Shown: piece by piece, positions 22,512 through 33,699 of the stretch | How the letters are laid out: each line of letters begins with the position of its first letter | Numbering within the stretch: the stretch's first letter is position 1 | DNA from: Batkoa obscura | Lineage: Eukaryota > Entomophthoromycota > Entomophthoromycetes > Entomophthorales > Batkoaceae | Length of the DNA stretch: 64,000 nucleotides | NCBI GenBank assembly: GCA_030770535.1 | Contig: JASVEC010000023.1 | Location: forward strand, 372,001 to 436,000 | Direction: 5' to 3' | Program-made: the position numbers and the translations under genes | Notes under the pieces: model-generated | The model's input: the letters and a program-made list of their open reading frames with translations, nothing else | The model's database searches: none | What the model was told of the DNA's origin: nothing

Positions 22512-24876
22512 TTACTCCATCTCTGAAATTTCGCTTATTTTATTGTTAGACTGCGCTTCTTCATTTAGTTTATCATCTTTATCGTCCTCTTGACTTAATT
22601 TTTTAACTTCTTCATTATCATTCTGGGTATGATTTTCTAATTGATTGTTAACATTGTTTGATTCCATTTCCGATAAACTATCATGATTATTATGATTGTT
22701 AATAATATTTAAAAGGATGGCATTTGTATCATCATGTATACGTTGCTCTTCATTATCATTATTATTTCCTGCCAATCCTTTTAATGTATTTTCAATTTTA
22801 TTTACTAATTCATTTGTATCTTCTTCATTAAAAACTAATTCGTTTCTCTCCATTTCCTCGTTTTTATTTATCTCATCATCGTCGCCCATTTCCTTGTTGT
22901 TGTCTTCAATTAACCAAGTTCTTGATTTACAAGAATCGATAAAGTTAGTATCTACTACTAACTGAAACTGTCCATCCCTTTTTTCTATCAAGCCTTTATG
23001 AAACCAAGTATGTAAAGCAGTCTTTGATACTTTAGCGACCTTTGCTAACTCAGTAAACGTACGACACTCGCTTGTGTCCAGATTATTGAAGATATTAAAA
23101 ACCTTTTCTTTTAACTTTAAGAAATTTTGTTCTTCTTCAGAAACGATATTGACCCCTGGCTGAAAATACCCATTTACTTTAATAATTTTTTCTTGTCTTA
23201 CCCAATTATACAAGGTCTTTTTAGGCACATTAGATGCTATTGATAGCTCATCTAAGCTTTTACATACGTTTCCTCCCACTTTGGCAAATGCATGCGTAAC
23301 ATCCCTCTTTGGTCTTGTAACGTAGGGTTGTCCATAATCGAGATCATCTAAGATAGGTTTGTAAAACTCACCAACTTTATGTAATTTCCCTCGATTATAC
23401 CAATTCCTTAATGTTGATTTCGGTACTTCTGTCAATTCAGATAGCTGTTCAAAAGTACTACAATCATGCGAATTTATAATCCCAAAAATCTTTAAAATAT
23501 CTCTTTTGACTTTTAAATCCTTACTTAATTCTTCAAAGTTGATCGCTGGTTTATATACTCCCTCCACTTTAACTATCCTTCCCTTGCAGTACCAATCATA
23601 AAGTGTACCTAATGGCACTTGGGTGGCTTGGGATAATTTTTGAAATGTTTTGCATGCGTTTTTTTCAATTAATGAATAAATCTCTAACATATCTCTCTTT
23701 ATTAATGGCGATTCTTCTCGTTTACCTTTGACTTTCTCTCTTAATCTATATACTTTTTGACCTGATTAAATTAGATTAAATAATTAATACTATTGCTTAA
23801 GAAATAAACATACCATTATCATCATCTTTATTTACTTCCCCTTCTTCACTATTTTCCTTATTATCCTTATTATCTAACTCTTTTTGTTCATCTTCATCGC
23901 CTTTAGACCTTAAGGCACCACTCTTTTTGACAATTAAGCCCTTGTAAAACCAGTTATAAAGAGTAGCTTTAGGGACCTTAGTAGCTTCGGCCAATTCTTT
24001 AAAACTTTTACAATTAGCGCTATCAATTTTGGGCAAAATCTCGTTAACATCCCACACCATCTTTTTCTTTTTGACTGATCCAACATTACTTTTATAAACA
24101 CCATCATCCAACTTAATCTTATCATTGTCAAAATATCCTTTTAATGTATTTATATCAATCTTTAACAACTCATTCATCTCTTCGTATGTTCTACAATCTT
24201 TTTCTTCTAACTTACTCAATATCTCTTTTAAACTATCCTCCTCCATTAACTTACCCCTTCTCTTTCCTATACTTAATTGCTTTTCATACTCCTTTTCAAT
24301 AGCACTCATCTTACCCTCATCCTTGCCTTCTTGATACCCCATACTCCCTTCTTCCATTTCATCATCACTTTTATTCTCTTCTTGAGTCCCTTCGCCTTTT
24401 TCGATAACTTCATCATTTTCAATATATCCATTATTGATAGCATGTAAAAACTGAGAAGACAAAAGGTCAAGTTGGTTTTTAATTTCTGTTTGCTGATGGA
24501 GTTCTTGAAATGCTTCTAGAATTGTTGTGTTTATCTCGTCCTTTTTAGCAGCTAAATTCCTATTCTCTTCATCTACTGGAATTACTTTATTTTCTTCTAC
24601 TGACAAAGAGATTGTCTTGGTACTCGTCTCAACAGGTAATAAAGGAGTGACGCCTATTTGTGTATCTATTGCTTGTTGTTGAGCTTTGTCTGAGTCACCT
24701 GAGTTATTAACTATTAAAGAGTCTTCAGTTAAACCTTTTTCTACCGTAGCTTTATCTTTCTGCTGATCACTAATTTTACCCTCATTTAAGTTCTCATTCA
24801 ATTGATGTTCATTTTCAACTTTTTGTTCAATCTCCTTTTTTTCAATTGTGATGGTGTCATCGCTAATATTTTCCAT
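22512..24876 (-). CDS. Protein with six helix-turn-helix-like repeats (putative DNA-binding)
   Basis: Two exons, 24876-23814 and 23761-22512, joined in phase across a 52-bp intron (donor GTATGT, acceptor ATCAG), give 770 aa. The N-terminal 200 residues are acidic and low-complexity. Six repeats of about 50 residues follow: two at the end of exon 1 and four in exon 2. The shared pattern is C+(T/S)F-x-E-L-(A/S)-x-x-(T/A)-x-VPK-x-TLYNW(F/Y)-x-K-G-x-I-x-K-x-x-G-x-Y. Examples are CKSFKELAEATKVPKATLYNW and CKTFQKLSQATQVPLGTLYDW. The E-L-x...V-P-x-x-T-L core reads as a helix-turn-helix, followed by a short wing-like segment. The C-terminal 160 residues are acidic and Asn-rich. I do not recognise the family. 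DNA binding, possibly to a repeated site, is an inference from the repeats. Confidence 0.8.
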
Positions 24877-25257
24877 TTATTTTTTCTTTTTGTCTTGAAT
24901 AAAAAGAATAAATTTTTTTTGTTTGATCCCCTTTTTGTAATTCAAACCTTATCCTAATCATAATCGCCAATCATTAAAGTTTCATTTGAAAATTTTTGAT
25001 TGGAAGGTGAAATGGCTTGGGTACTAAGATTCTTTTTGAAAAGAATTTAAGGTTGAAAATTAAATCTTACAAATTTGACAATTCTATTTCAAATAATTTG
25101 CATCAATTTTTAGAGAAAACTATTTATTTGTTTATTTATTATTAAATCTATTTTAATTTGTATGGTTTTGACAAAATTTTATCCTTAAATCAACTATTAA
25201 ATAGGTTCCAGCATAATTAGAACAGCTATATCTTAAACACTAATAAATTAGCTTTGA
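24877..25257. other. Intergenic upstream region of the repeat-HTH gene
   Basis: AT-rich. No motif could be defended. Confidence 0.4.
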
Positions 25258-25436
25258 AATAAATACAACTGTTGCAGCTCTTTTGTGGCCGCTTTAGCGG
25301 TAATTTTTATAGTTAAGTTGTCTGTACAATTGGTCCTTTTAAAACTTAGCCTTTGTATTTTAACTAGTATAACATAAAATATTTTCTTAAACGAGTGGTA
25401 GTTAAGTCGCAAAAGAGCCGCAACAATTGTATTTAG
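25258..25436. mobile_element. Short inverted-repeat element (second MITE family)
   Basis: The ends are inverted copies over about 28 bp: TAAATACAACTGTTGCAGCT on the left and, read on the minus strand, TAAATACAATTGTTGCGGCT on the right. The centre is about 120 bp with no frame. Ends that can be read as TA-flanked would fit a Tc1/mariner-like MITE, but TA is part of the symmetry, so this is uncertain. A diverged end-like sequence lies near 44270-44300. Confidence 0.65.
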
Positions 25437-25875
25437 ACTGAATTAAATTATAGTTATTTTTTGAAAGCATGTTTAGTGATATGATATAGCTGTTCTAGCC
25501 CTTTACACTTTAATAAAGCTTTTATCAAAGGCCCTTTTTTGGATATAAAATACAGTAACATAGTATTCGAAACAATTTAGTTAACCAAATAAATTACAAA
25601 GCAATAGCGAAATTTAGTATAATAGATTATCTAAATAAAATGAAAGCGTAAAACTTAAATGACTTAAATGGTAGCTATACATTTATTATAAGCTAAATCT
25701 TTATTTTTATTTTCAAATCTACAACAATCAATTACAAATTAAGTATATTTAAATAGAAGTTACAATGACCATTTGGCTTAATAGAAAAGAAATAATAAAT
25801 ACCACTATAAACAATATTGAAAATAAATTCAAAAAGACATTAATTTTTAATAAAAACATAAACAATAAAAAGCAG
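25437..25875. other. Intergenic, nothing recognised
   Basis: AT-rich 3' flank of a receptor gene. Confidence 0.4.
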
Positions 25876-26865
25876 TTAACTACTTGAAAGCTCAGTCCCA
25901 GTTACCAAATCCTTACTTGAGGAATACTGGAAGCTAGCAGTGGTCTGATAATGCTCATAGTCACCACCTTCTCCCCTGAACAAACTTATTATTCTTTTCC
26001 TAGAATCTGGGTGCAAAGTGATAACAAACAATGGATTTAATATCGTTTCACTAAATAATAAAAACAAACAGATACAATCTACTACATACGATCTTTCATA
26101 ATCATCTATAGCTTCAATGACTAAAACTATAAATTCCGGTAATAAACTGCACATATAAAGTAATGTAAAAACAAACAAAAAAGCGATATGTTTTGATTTA
26201 TAAAATGCTACACTTTTACTGAAGCTACCCGAAGAGGCTCTCAATCTTTGATTCGTTTCAAAATAATGTAATGAAATCAACCCATAAAATAACGGGATAG
26301 AAAATACAATTGGATAGATAATAATAAACATAATTGTAACATAAATTGTATGCTCCATTGAAACATGTGTTTCTGTAGTAGAAATACACAGCAAGCCAGA
26401 AGGCAAAAGCCTTGATACACCCTTAATTTTGGTAATAATAAATATGACCACAGTAACTAATACAATCACTAAAGATATAAAATTGGTTTTTACGTTGCTT
26501 ATGGTATATGATTTAACAATTGCTAGATAACGAACTACAGATAATTGGGCAGTCAAGGCCATGGCTGATATTGCTGTACCATTATATAATATGGAACTTA
26601 AAGAGCAGTAAGCACTCTCTTGAAATTCAATTGGTGTTGTGGACAAACTCCATTTGGCTATTTGAGTAACATCTAAGGATAAAGCTACTAAGATATCAAA
26701 GACAGCTATCCAAGTTATTAAATATGCATCCACCGCTTTTCCTCGTGTGTTTTCAATATTGACTATATATAGAACTAACAAATTTAATATAATTGAAAAA
26801 ATACTGTAGATAAACATAAATATCTCGAAGGGTTGTGAGTAAGCGACTTCTTTTGGGATGTACAT
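25876..26865 (-). CDS. Rhodopsin-like seven-transmembrane receptor (subfamily 3, MYIPKE type)
   Basis: A 329-aa single-exon gene starting MYIPKEVAYSQPFEIF. The helices carry class A marks: LNLLVLY, AVFDILVALSLD, a Cys in ESAYCSLS, SVVRYLAIVKSYTISN after helix 3, GLLCIS in the outer loop, CSLLPEFIVLVIE in helix 6 and ILNPLFVITLHPDSR in helix 7. A Ser/Thr-rich tail follows (QTTASFQYSSSKDL). It belongs with the genes at 28956, 36185 and 38438 and the decayed copy at 15510. No introns or disruptions. Confidence 0.83.
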   Translation of the reverse strand: MYIPKEVAYSQPFEIFMFIYSIFSIILNLLVLYIVNIENTRGKAVDAYLITWIAVFDILVALSLDVTQIAKWSLSTTPIEFQESAYCSLSSILYNGTAISAMALTAQLSVVRYLAIVKSYTISNVKTNFISLVIVLVTVVIFIITKIKGVSRLLPSGLLCISTTETHVSMEHTIYVTIMFIIIYPIVFSIPLFYGLISLHYFETNQRLRASSGSFSKSVAFYKSKHIAFLFVFTLLYMCSLLPEFIVLVIEAIDDYERSYVVDCICLFLLFSETILNPLFVITLHPDSRKRIISLFRGEGGDYEHYQTTASFQYSSSKDLVTGTELSSS

Positions 26866-27291
26866 GTTGAAATTTTTTAATGTTGGAAATTATAAAGATT
26901 AAAATAATTCAATTTTAAATATGATTTGTTTCATTTATAGGCTTTCTTATGGTTTATTTTTTAGACCTTTTTCATGGTTTATTATCGCGAATTATAAGTT
27001 TTTCGGTGAACTAAATTTCTGAATCTATTTTTTAGCTTATTAGTTTCTAATATTTTCATTTAAAATCACTTTTTTAACCTATCATACAGCTTTCTTTGAG
27101 CTTTTCATTGGCTATAGACTTGAAGTTTGAATGTTGATAGAACTAAATAATAATTACATTAAAATCTGCATAATTTATAATTTAAGTGCATGAGTTATTA
27201 TTGAAAATATTATTTTAAATCACTTATTTTATATCTATTTTGTTTGATATTAAGCAACCTCTCGTTTTCTCTCCTTAATGTATTATAATAT
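26866..27291. other. Intergenic, nothing recognised
   Basis: AT-rich upstream region of a receptor gene. Confidence 0.4.
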
Positions 27292-27387
27292 GGGGATGTA
27301 TTTTTGTGTTTAAGAATTTTGCTAATAATTTTTCCGCTCAAATGGCGCTTAAAAGATGGAAAAAATGAAGCCAAAAAAAACATCCCC
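27292..27387. mobile_element. MITE of the GGGG-TIR transposon family
   Basis: GGGGATGTATTTTTGTG to AAACATCCCC, 96 bp, with ATAT on both sides. Confidence 0.9.
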
Positions 27388-27484
27388 ATATGGTGTAATA
27401 GCTGGATAATTAAAAGAATTTACTATTTAATAAGAAAAGTATAATACTGTAGTTTAAAAATCTTTAAAATCCTTTGATAATAAA

Positions 27485-27629
27485 CATTAGGGAGGTCTCA
27501 GGCAGCTACTCCCAAAACTTCATTTATTTAGTAAAACGCGATATATCATTTTTAGACAAAGTAAATAACTTTTCGTATTTTACTAAATAAGCCAAGTCTT
27601 GGGAGTAGTCACTTGCGATCCTCCTAATG
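27485..27629. mobile_element. Foldback element with long inverted ends (third MITE type)
   Basis: A 145-bp segment whose halves are inverted copies over about 55 bp. The left end reads CATTAGGGAGGTC, CTACTCCCAA and TTATTTAGTAAAA; the right end repeats these on the minus strand. No coding capacity. No second copy was noticed in this window. Confidence 0.7.
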
Positions 27630-28955
27630 AATGTAGTATTTTACTTTTCATATATGAGAAATAGGGTTGTTGGTTTATGTTCTATAAATGTTGAAATTTA
27701 TGATCATATTTATAAAATTAGAATTTAAGGTGCAAGAATTTTAGTTGTAATTCTACTTTATAAGTCTTTGTTATATTGTATGCTTTAGAGGTTCTATTTA
27801 TATCTACATATCTTATTCCGATTTTCATTTGTACATCATATCTTGATATAACTTGGTATTTATATTACTGAATTCAACAAAATCCAAGTTTTTCAAATGA
27901 TTTTGTGAAATTTTAACTTGTACTAAAATTAATGATTTAATTATACCAGGTAAAATTCAATTATTACTTATATCATAGATAAAATTGAATACACAAGTAT
28001 TTGTGATTTCGTCTATTTTTTAAGCCTTTGTTGTCAAAACCGCCAGAGAGCTACCTGAGTTTTAATCTCTTGTCAAATGCTCATTTAAATTATATCAATA
28101 AACTTTTGTTAAGTTTTAATAAATTAAATAAATAGTTAAAAGAAACTTTAATCCAAAATAACATGTCTTATACAACATTAAAATTAATCTAAAGTTTTTC
28201 ACTATTTATAGGTTAGTCGTCAATTTAAAGGTTAAGGATTTTAAAAAAATAAATGAGGCTTTATATGAAAACTTCACAGCATTTTGATTCTCTATTAATG
28301 CCTGAAGCTAATTGATTCAACCATTGTTAGCTATTGCTATAGCTATGGTTTAAAAGATTAAATATGAAGTAGTGTAAAACCCCCCTAATCGTATACACAA
28401 TCAGAAGTTTTGAGTATCAATTTCTGTTACATGGTTTGAAATACGCTCTTACTCAAAAATAATTTTGTAATTACGCACCTGAGGCAGTATTCATCTGTAA
28501 AAGCAACAAAAAATATTTAAGAGTGTTTAGAGGATTGAATGAAGTAATGGTACTTAATCCAAAATTAATGATCTTTTAGCATAAATTTTTATATTGAATG
28601 AATGTTTGAGTATTCAATGGAGCCTGGAAACCCTACATTGTAAATCGAATCCCAATCCTTGTTTTCATGTTCTTTATTTAAGCATTGAAAATGCATAAAG
28701 TTTTTTGCTTTATTTGCCTGACTTATCCCTGGCTTACCTCTACTTCACTTCCCTCTCGGCCTAACAGCTAAATATTTCACTTAAATCTATAAAGCACTTA
28801 GGAGTTTTTTACTCTTATGAAATTTTAAAAAAATCATGTAATGAAATAAAATAAATTGGTAACTATAAATAAACATTTAAAAATAAATTATTTATTAAAT
28901 TCCGAACAAGAATAGAAAATTGCTGGAAGTGCTATATCATTTACCAAACCTTTAT
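27630..28955. other. Intergenic, nothing recognised
   Basis: AT-rich sequence with no supported gene or shared repeat. Confidence 0.4.
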
Positions 28956-29903
28956 TCATGGATACTGGAATCTAGTAGCGGTTTGATAATAATTGTACTC
29001 ATCTCTTTCCCCTTTGAACAAACTCACTATTTTTCTTCTAGAGTCTGGATGTAAAGTGATAACAAACAATGGGTTTAATACAGTTTCACTAAATAACAAA
29101 AACAGCAAAACATAATCCATCATGTAAGATCTTTCATATTTGATTATAACTTGAATCATTAAAACTATAAATTCTGGTAATAAAGAGCATATATACAGTG
29201 CCGTAAAAAGAGCTAAAAATGCTACATGTTTTGACTTATAAAACGCTACTCTTTTTCTAAGACTACCTGATTGCTCCTTAAACCTTTGATTCGATTTATA
29301 ATAATAGATTGATATTAATCCATAAAAAATAGGAATACAGAATACAATAGGAAAAATAATGGTAAACATAACTGTAGCATAGATAGTGCGTTCTAAAGAA
29401 TTGTTGCTTTTAGTTATAGCTATACATAACAAACCAGAAGGCATAAGTCTCGATATCCCTCTAACCTTATTGATAATAAAGATGGCCATTATTGATGATG
29501 CAATTAGTAAAGAAACAAGATTACTTTTTACATTACTTATTGAGCATGACTTAACAATAGTTAGGTATCGAACTATAGATAACTGGGCGGTTAAAGCTAT
29601 GGCTATTATTGCTGTGCCATTAAATACGACAGAACTTAAAGAGCAATAAACACTTTCTTCAAATTCGATTGAGGATATAGATAAACTCCATTTGGCTATT
29701 TGAGTAATGTCTAAGGATAAAGCTACTAAGATATCAAAGGCAGCTATCCAGGTTATGAGATAGACATCTACAGTTTTTTCTTGCGTGCTTTTAACATTGA
29801 CTACATAAAGGACCAGTAAGTTTAATAGGATAGAGAAAATCGAGTATACAAATATTATTATTTCAAATGAAAGGGATGTATCATATTCTTTTAGGACATA
29901 CAT
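28956..29903 (-). CDS. Rhodopsin-like seven-transmembrane receptor (subfamily 3)
   Basis: A 315-aa single-exon gene starting MYVLKEYDTSLSFEII. It aligns end to end with the receptor at 25876-26865 and keeps the same class A marks: AAFDILVALSLD, ESVYCSLS, IVRYLTIVKSCSISN, GLLCIA, CSLLPEFIVLMIQ and LNPLFVITLHPDSR. The tail is shorter, ending FQYP. The two genes lie 2 kb apart in the same orientation, as expected from tandem duplication. Confidence 0.83.
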   Translation of the reverse strand: MYVLKEYDTSLSFEIIIFVYSIFSILLNLLVLYVVNVKSTQEKTVDVYLITWIAAFDILVALSLDITQIAKWSLSISSIEFEESVYCSLSSVVFNGTAIIAIALTAQLSIVRYLTIVKSCSISNVKSNLVSLLIASSIMAIFIINKVRGISRLMPSGLLCIAITKSNNSLERTIYATVMFTIIFPIVFCIPIFYGLISIYYYKSNQRFKEQSGSLRKRVAFYKSKHVAFLALFTALYICSLLPEFIVLMIQVIIKYERSYMMDYVLLFLLFSETVLNPLFVITLHPDSRRKIVSLFKGERDEYNYYQTATRFQYP

Positions 29904-31301
29904 AATATTGATTTTTATAAGAAATTAGATTTAAAAAAATAATGCTCTAAAAAATACTTCAGGTGAATTTATAATACTTTTGATTATTATTCATATTAAT
30001 TTTTTTGGTAAATGGAATGATTTTGAGTCTATTTTTTAAATTTTAAATTTTAAATTTCTAATTAAAATTGCTTGTTTTAACCTATCATAAACTTATGTCT
30101 TATATTTATATTGACTATGAATGGTGTTTTAAAAGTGTTATTTAACCTAAATAAAGTTTACCAAAGTTTGCATAAATTATAGCTTAAGTACATGGACTAT
30201 CATTAAAAATACCGTTTCAGGCCACTTAAAATTTAATCATATTGTATCTTGTATATCCTCTTATTTTAAATTCTTAATAAATTGTAATATACGATAATAG
30301 TTGAACAATTAAGACTATCGATTAATTTATAAAAAGACATAACATTGTAATCCAAAAACCTTGAATTTATTCAATAGTAGCTGTGATATTTTTTTCACAT
30401 ATATAAAAACAAGGCTGTTATTGCTTGATATAATGAATTGCCTGGACCATTATTCAATTTTCAGAAAATAAATAGAATAGGGAATTTTATGCCTCTGATT
30501 ATCTCTGTTCTCTACTTTTAACATTTGTACTTAACAATTAACTACTTGATGGCTTTGACCCTTACAATTTAAATAAAGTAGAATTATTACTTTATGAAAC
30601 ATAAACAAGAAATCAAATTTGTGACTAATTATATTCCGAACCTAATTTGAACATATTTTTTTGATTGTTTTTCTGTTAATTAAGGGTAAAGTAACTATAT
30701 TGTATTGTAAGTCCTGTTTAACCTCAGAAGTTTGTTTTACTGTTTTTTTATCCACTATATCACTTAATAGCACTATTTGCTATACCAATCAATTCAATCG
30801 AAATCAAGTTTTTTTTTAAGAAGATTATAAAATCCTTTATGATAGAAGTAAAATTAGAGGCAAAGTACATTATTTTGTTGTATTGACAAGAAACTATAAA
30901 CAAAAATATTTAGAACTTTACTTTTGTTCTAAACTTTGCTATTAAGGTCCATTAAAAAGCTGCTGTAGTCTTGATTTTTTATTAAATGTCTACTTATATT
31001 ACATTAATATACATCGGATTTTTAATCAAATTAAACTTCACTGCTATCAGGACTGATTTTTTATTCCTAAGACCTTTTGGCATTTATAGCTCAATTAATT
31101 TTGATTTCAGTCTTTTTAAAGTAGCTAGATTTTTCTGTCCGAATCCGTAGAAGTCCAATCTGTACTTAAATATCCTCCTGGAGCTACAGAATTCTATTTC
31201 ACATCTTTGTTTCTCATCTTTACTTTTCTCCTACTGTCAAATCATTTTCTACTAAAGTATTTATAAGTTTACTCTTAATTTTCTTGAAAAAAGTTGGTCA
31301 A
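29904..31301. other. Intergenic, nothing recognised
   Basis: AT-rich sequence. No supported gene. Confidence 0.4.
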
Positions 31302-31429
31302 CTGAATAAAATAAAAATAAAATAAAAATAAAATAAAAATAAAATAAAAATAAAATAAAAATAAAATAAAAATAAAATAAAAATAAAATAAAAATAAAAT
31401 AAAAATAAAATAAAAATAAAATAAAAATA
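31302..31429. repeat. 11-bp minisatellite
   Basis: About eleven head-to-tail copies of TAAAATAAAAA with no interruption. The open frames crossing it are artefacts of the repeat. Confidence 0.95.
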
Positions 31430-31496
31430 AGCAGACATTGTAGCATATGAATCTTATAAAAAACATTTTCATTAAAGCTTAAACAAAAAACTCTAA

Positions 31497-32219
31497 CTCA
31501 GTGAAGGGCGCTATACTATTTGCCAAGTCCTTACTCAAGTAAAGTTCACAACCAAAGGTGATTTGATAAAAGATATGTGGCTGTTTTTTTTGGTTTCATT
31601 ATTTTTCCCTTTTTTAAGCACTATTTGAGTGGGAAAACTGTTAGTAAAATTCTTAAACAAAAAAATACATCCCCGTATCCTCTTTTCTTTCCAAAGAGTC
31701 TGTTTGTTTTATAGGATCCACATCTAAAGCTAATACAAACAATGGCTTGAATTTTGTTTCATTGTGAAATAAAAATGGTAAAACAAATATATTTCATAAG
31801 ATTATTCTTACTCATTCGTCGCTTCGATGACTAAAAATATTAACTTCTGGAGTCTAAAAGATATATTTAAATGAAAAAAAAGCCAAAAAAGTAATATGAT
31901 TTGATTTATAAGGTACTATTGCTTTTATAAGCCTTTGTAAATTCCCCCTAAAGTTTTGATTGTTTTAAAGTAGTATATTGGCATCATCTCATAAAATACT
32001 ATGAGAAGCATGAATGTAACATAAAGCGTATGTTCTATGGGAGCGTAACCTTTAGTATTGGATGTATACATCAATCATGTAAGCATTAATTGTAATACTA
32101 TTTTAATTTTAATAGCACCAGAGGTAATCTTAGTTAATAGTATAATTGATAAATAAAAATCTGCTTTTTTGTCTATTGTTGGTATAAGATTTAATAATAG
32201 TTATGTAACAAAATATCTA
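31497..32219 (-). pseudogene. Decayed seven-transmembrane receptor gene with a MITE insertion
   Basis: Minus-strand scraps resemble the subfamily 3 receptors. The 3' end sequence TTTGCCAAGTCCTTACTCAAG resembles the tail of the gene at 25876. Further segments near 31730-31860 correspond to the helix 6-7 region, and later ones reach about 32210. Stops and frameshifts occur throughout. A MITE sits inside it (31577-31674) and another just beyond its 5' side (32220-32313). Confidence 0.65.
31577..31674. mobile_element. MITE of the GGGG-TIR transposon family
   Basis: GTGGCTGTTTT to ATACATCCCC, with ATAT on the left and GTAT on the right. It is inserted in a decayed receptor gene. Confidence 0.85.
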
Positions 32220-32313
32220 TAGGATGTTTTTTTGGTTTCACTACTTTCCGTTTTTTGAGCGCTATTTGAGCGGAAAGGTTGTTAGTGAAATTCTTAAATA
32301 AAAATACATCACC
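32220..32313. mobile_element. MITE of the GGGG-TIR transposon family
   Basis: TAGGATGTTTTTTTGG to ATACATCACC with core GAGCGCTATTTGAGCGG. ATAT follows on the right. Confidence 0.8.
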
Positions 32314-32445
32314 ATATAATCGTGTATAAATTGTAAGTTTGATCGTTTCCATAGAACCAAATGATACTTGGATTAAAGTTGTATTGTTTTTGTTTTAATA
32401 TATATACTTTTATCGATGATTTTCTACAGATCTGTTTTAATATAT

Positions 32446-32645
32446 AGGGATGTAATTTTTTGCTTAAAATTTTACTAGCAATTTTTCCGCCCAAATAGCG
32501 CTTGAAAAATGGAAAAAGTGGGGATGTATTTTTGTATTTAAGAATTTTACTGACAATTTTTCCACATAAATAGCGCTTAAAAAATGGAAAAATAATGAAA
32601 CTAAAAAAAACAGCCCCAAGTAATCAAACTAAAAAAAACATCCCC
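32446..32645. mobile_element. MITE interrupted by a second MITE (outer copy)
   Basis: The outer element starts AGGGATGTAATTTT and ends AAAACATCCCC. It is split at GGAAAAAGT by the copy at 32520-32617. Removing the insert and one AAGT restores the usual family sequence. Confidence 0.9.
32520..32617. mobile_element. Nested MITE (inner copy)
   Basis: 98 bp from GGGGATGTATTTTTG to AAACAGCCCC, flanked on both sides by AAGT (32516-32519 and 32618-32621). This is a direct record of a 4-bp target duplication. Confidence 0.93.
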
Positions 32646-32768
32646 ATAAAGTTTTATACTGAATATGTTTTTATTTATCTTTCTTATATAATATGAATTG
32701 GTTTAGACTCGAGGTTTAATTTCTAGTTTTGATTCCTTGTAGAGACTAGAAATTAAGCATAAATAATA

Positions 32769-32862
32769 GGTGGTATCTCTTTTGGTTTCATTATTCTTTC
32801 CAGCTTTAAACTTTGTTGAGTGAAAAAACGTTAGTAGATCCCTTGAATAAAAAGAGACTATC
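32769..32862. mobile_element. Strongly decayed MITE of the same family
   Basis: Recognisable by TTTTGGTTTCATTATT and TGAGTG...GTTAGTA. Both ends are degraded. Confidence 0.5.
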
Positions 32863-33699
32863 TTATACGAAAATAACTACTTTTTTAATTAATTTTTCAT
32901 TAAATAAATTGTCTTTTAGTCTTATTCAAGCATTCAATTTTTCAAAATTTATGTTACATGAAAAATGAACAGAACGGAAACAAAAAAGGCATTCCAATAT
33001 GGATTTTGCAAAGTTGGGTTAAGGCCAGATTGCAAAATATTATTATTTTAAACCTTTAAATTTATTATACATAGAAATTGAGATATAAAAGTAAAAGCTC
33101 ACTGTGAGAATGCGATTACATTACCTCTTTAAGATTAACTATTAAACATTGCTCCATTGTGTTCTTAGAATATTCTTAGTTTTCATAAAAAATGGCAAAG
33201 TCGGAATAATATTTGATATTTTTATGTTTTAAAAATCTATAACCATTTCTACTTCTAATATTTGAAATTTATTATGAATTAGTAATTAAAAACCAATAAA
33301 TAGGAAATAAAACCTAAAATTATAGTAATTTATCCTGTTATTACCTAGTAAATTCTAAAATATTATTACAAAATTGTTTTTTTTAAATAGACACTTAATT
33401 TGTTAGCAATTAACATATAAAAGAGTTGCTAATCCAATATGATTGTAAAAACTATTTTATTCTTATTCGTTTATTTATTTATTTAAAACACTTAAGTGGA
33501 TTTTTAAGAATTTAAAAAAATAATATGTTATTCAAAAATGTTTTTTATTTTTTGATAATTTTTAATTCATTTAATAAAGGTCAAATTTTATTAATAAGAA
33601 TATTCTCAAGGAAATACTGGGTAAATAAATGTGAAAGAATGATAAAGTAACATCTCAAAAATTTAAATCCAGATACTTTTTTAACCACTTTAATCATCG
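32863..33699. other. Intergenic, nothing recognised
   Basis: AT-rich upstream region of a receptor gene. Confidence 0.4.

Noticed and set aside
31261-31472. Overlapping minus-strand frames rich in Phe, Leu and Tyr
   Set aside because: They are translations of the 11-bp AT minisatellite.
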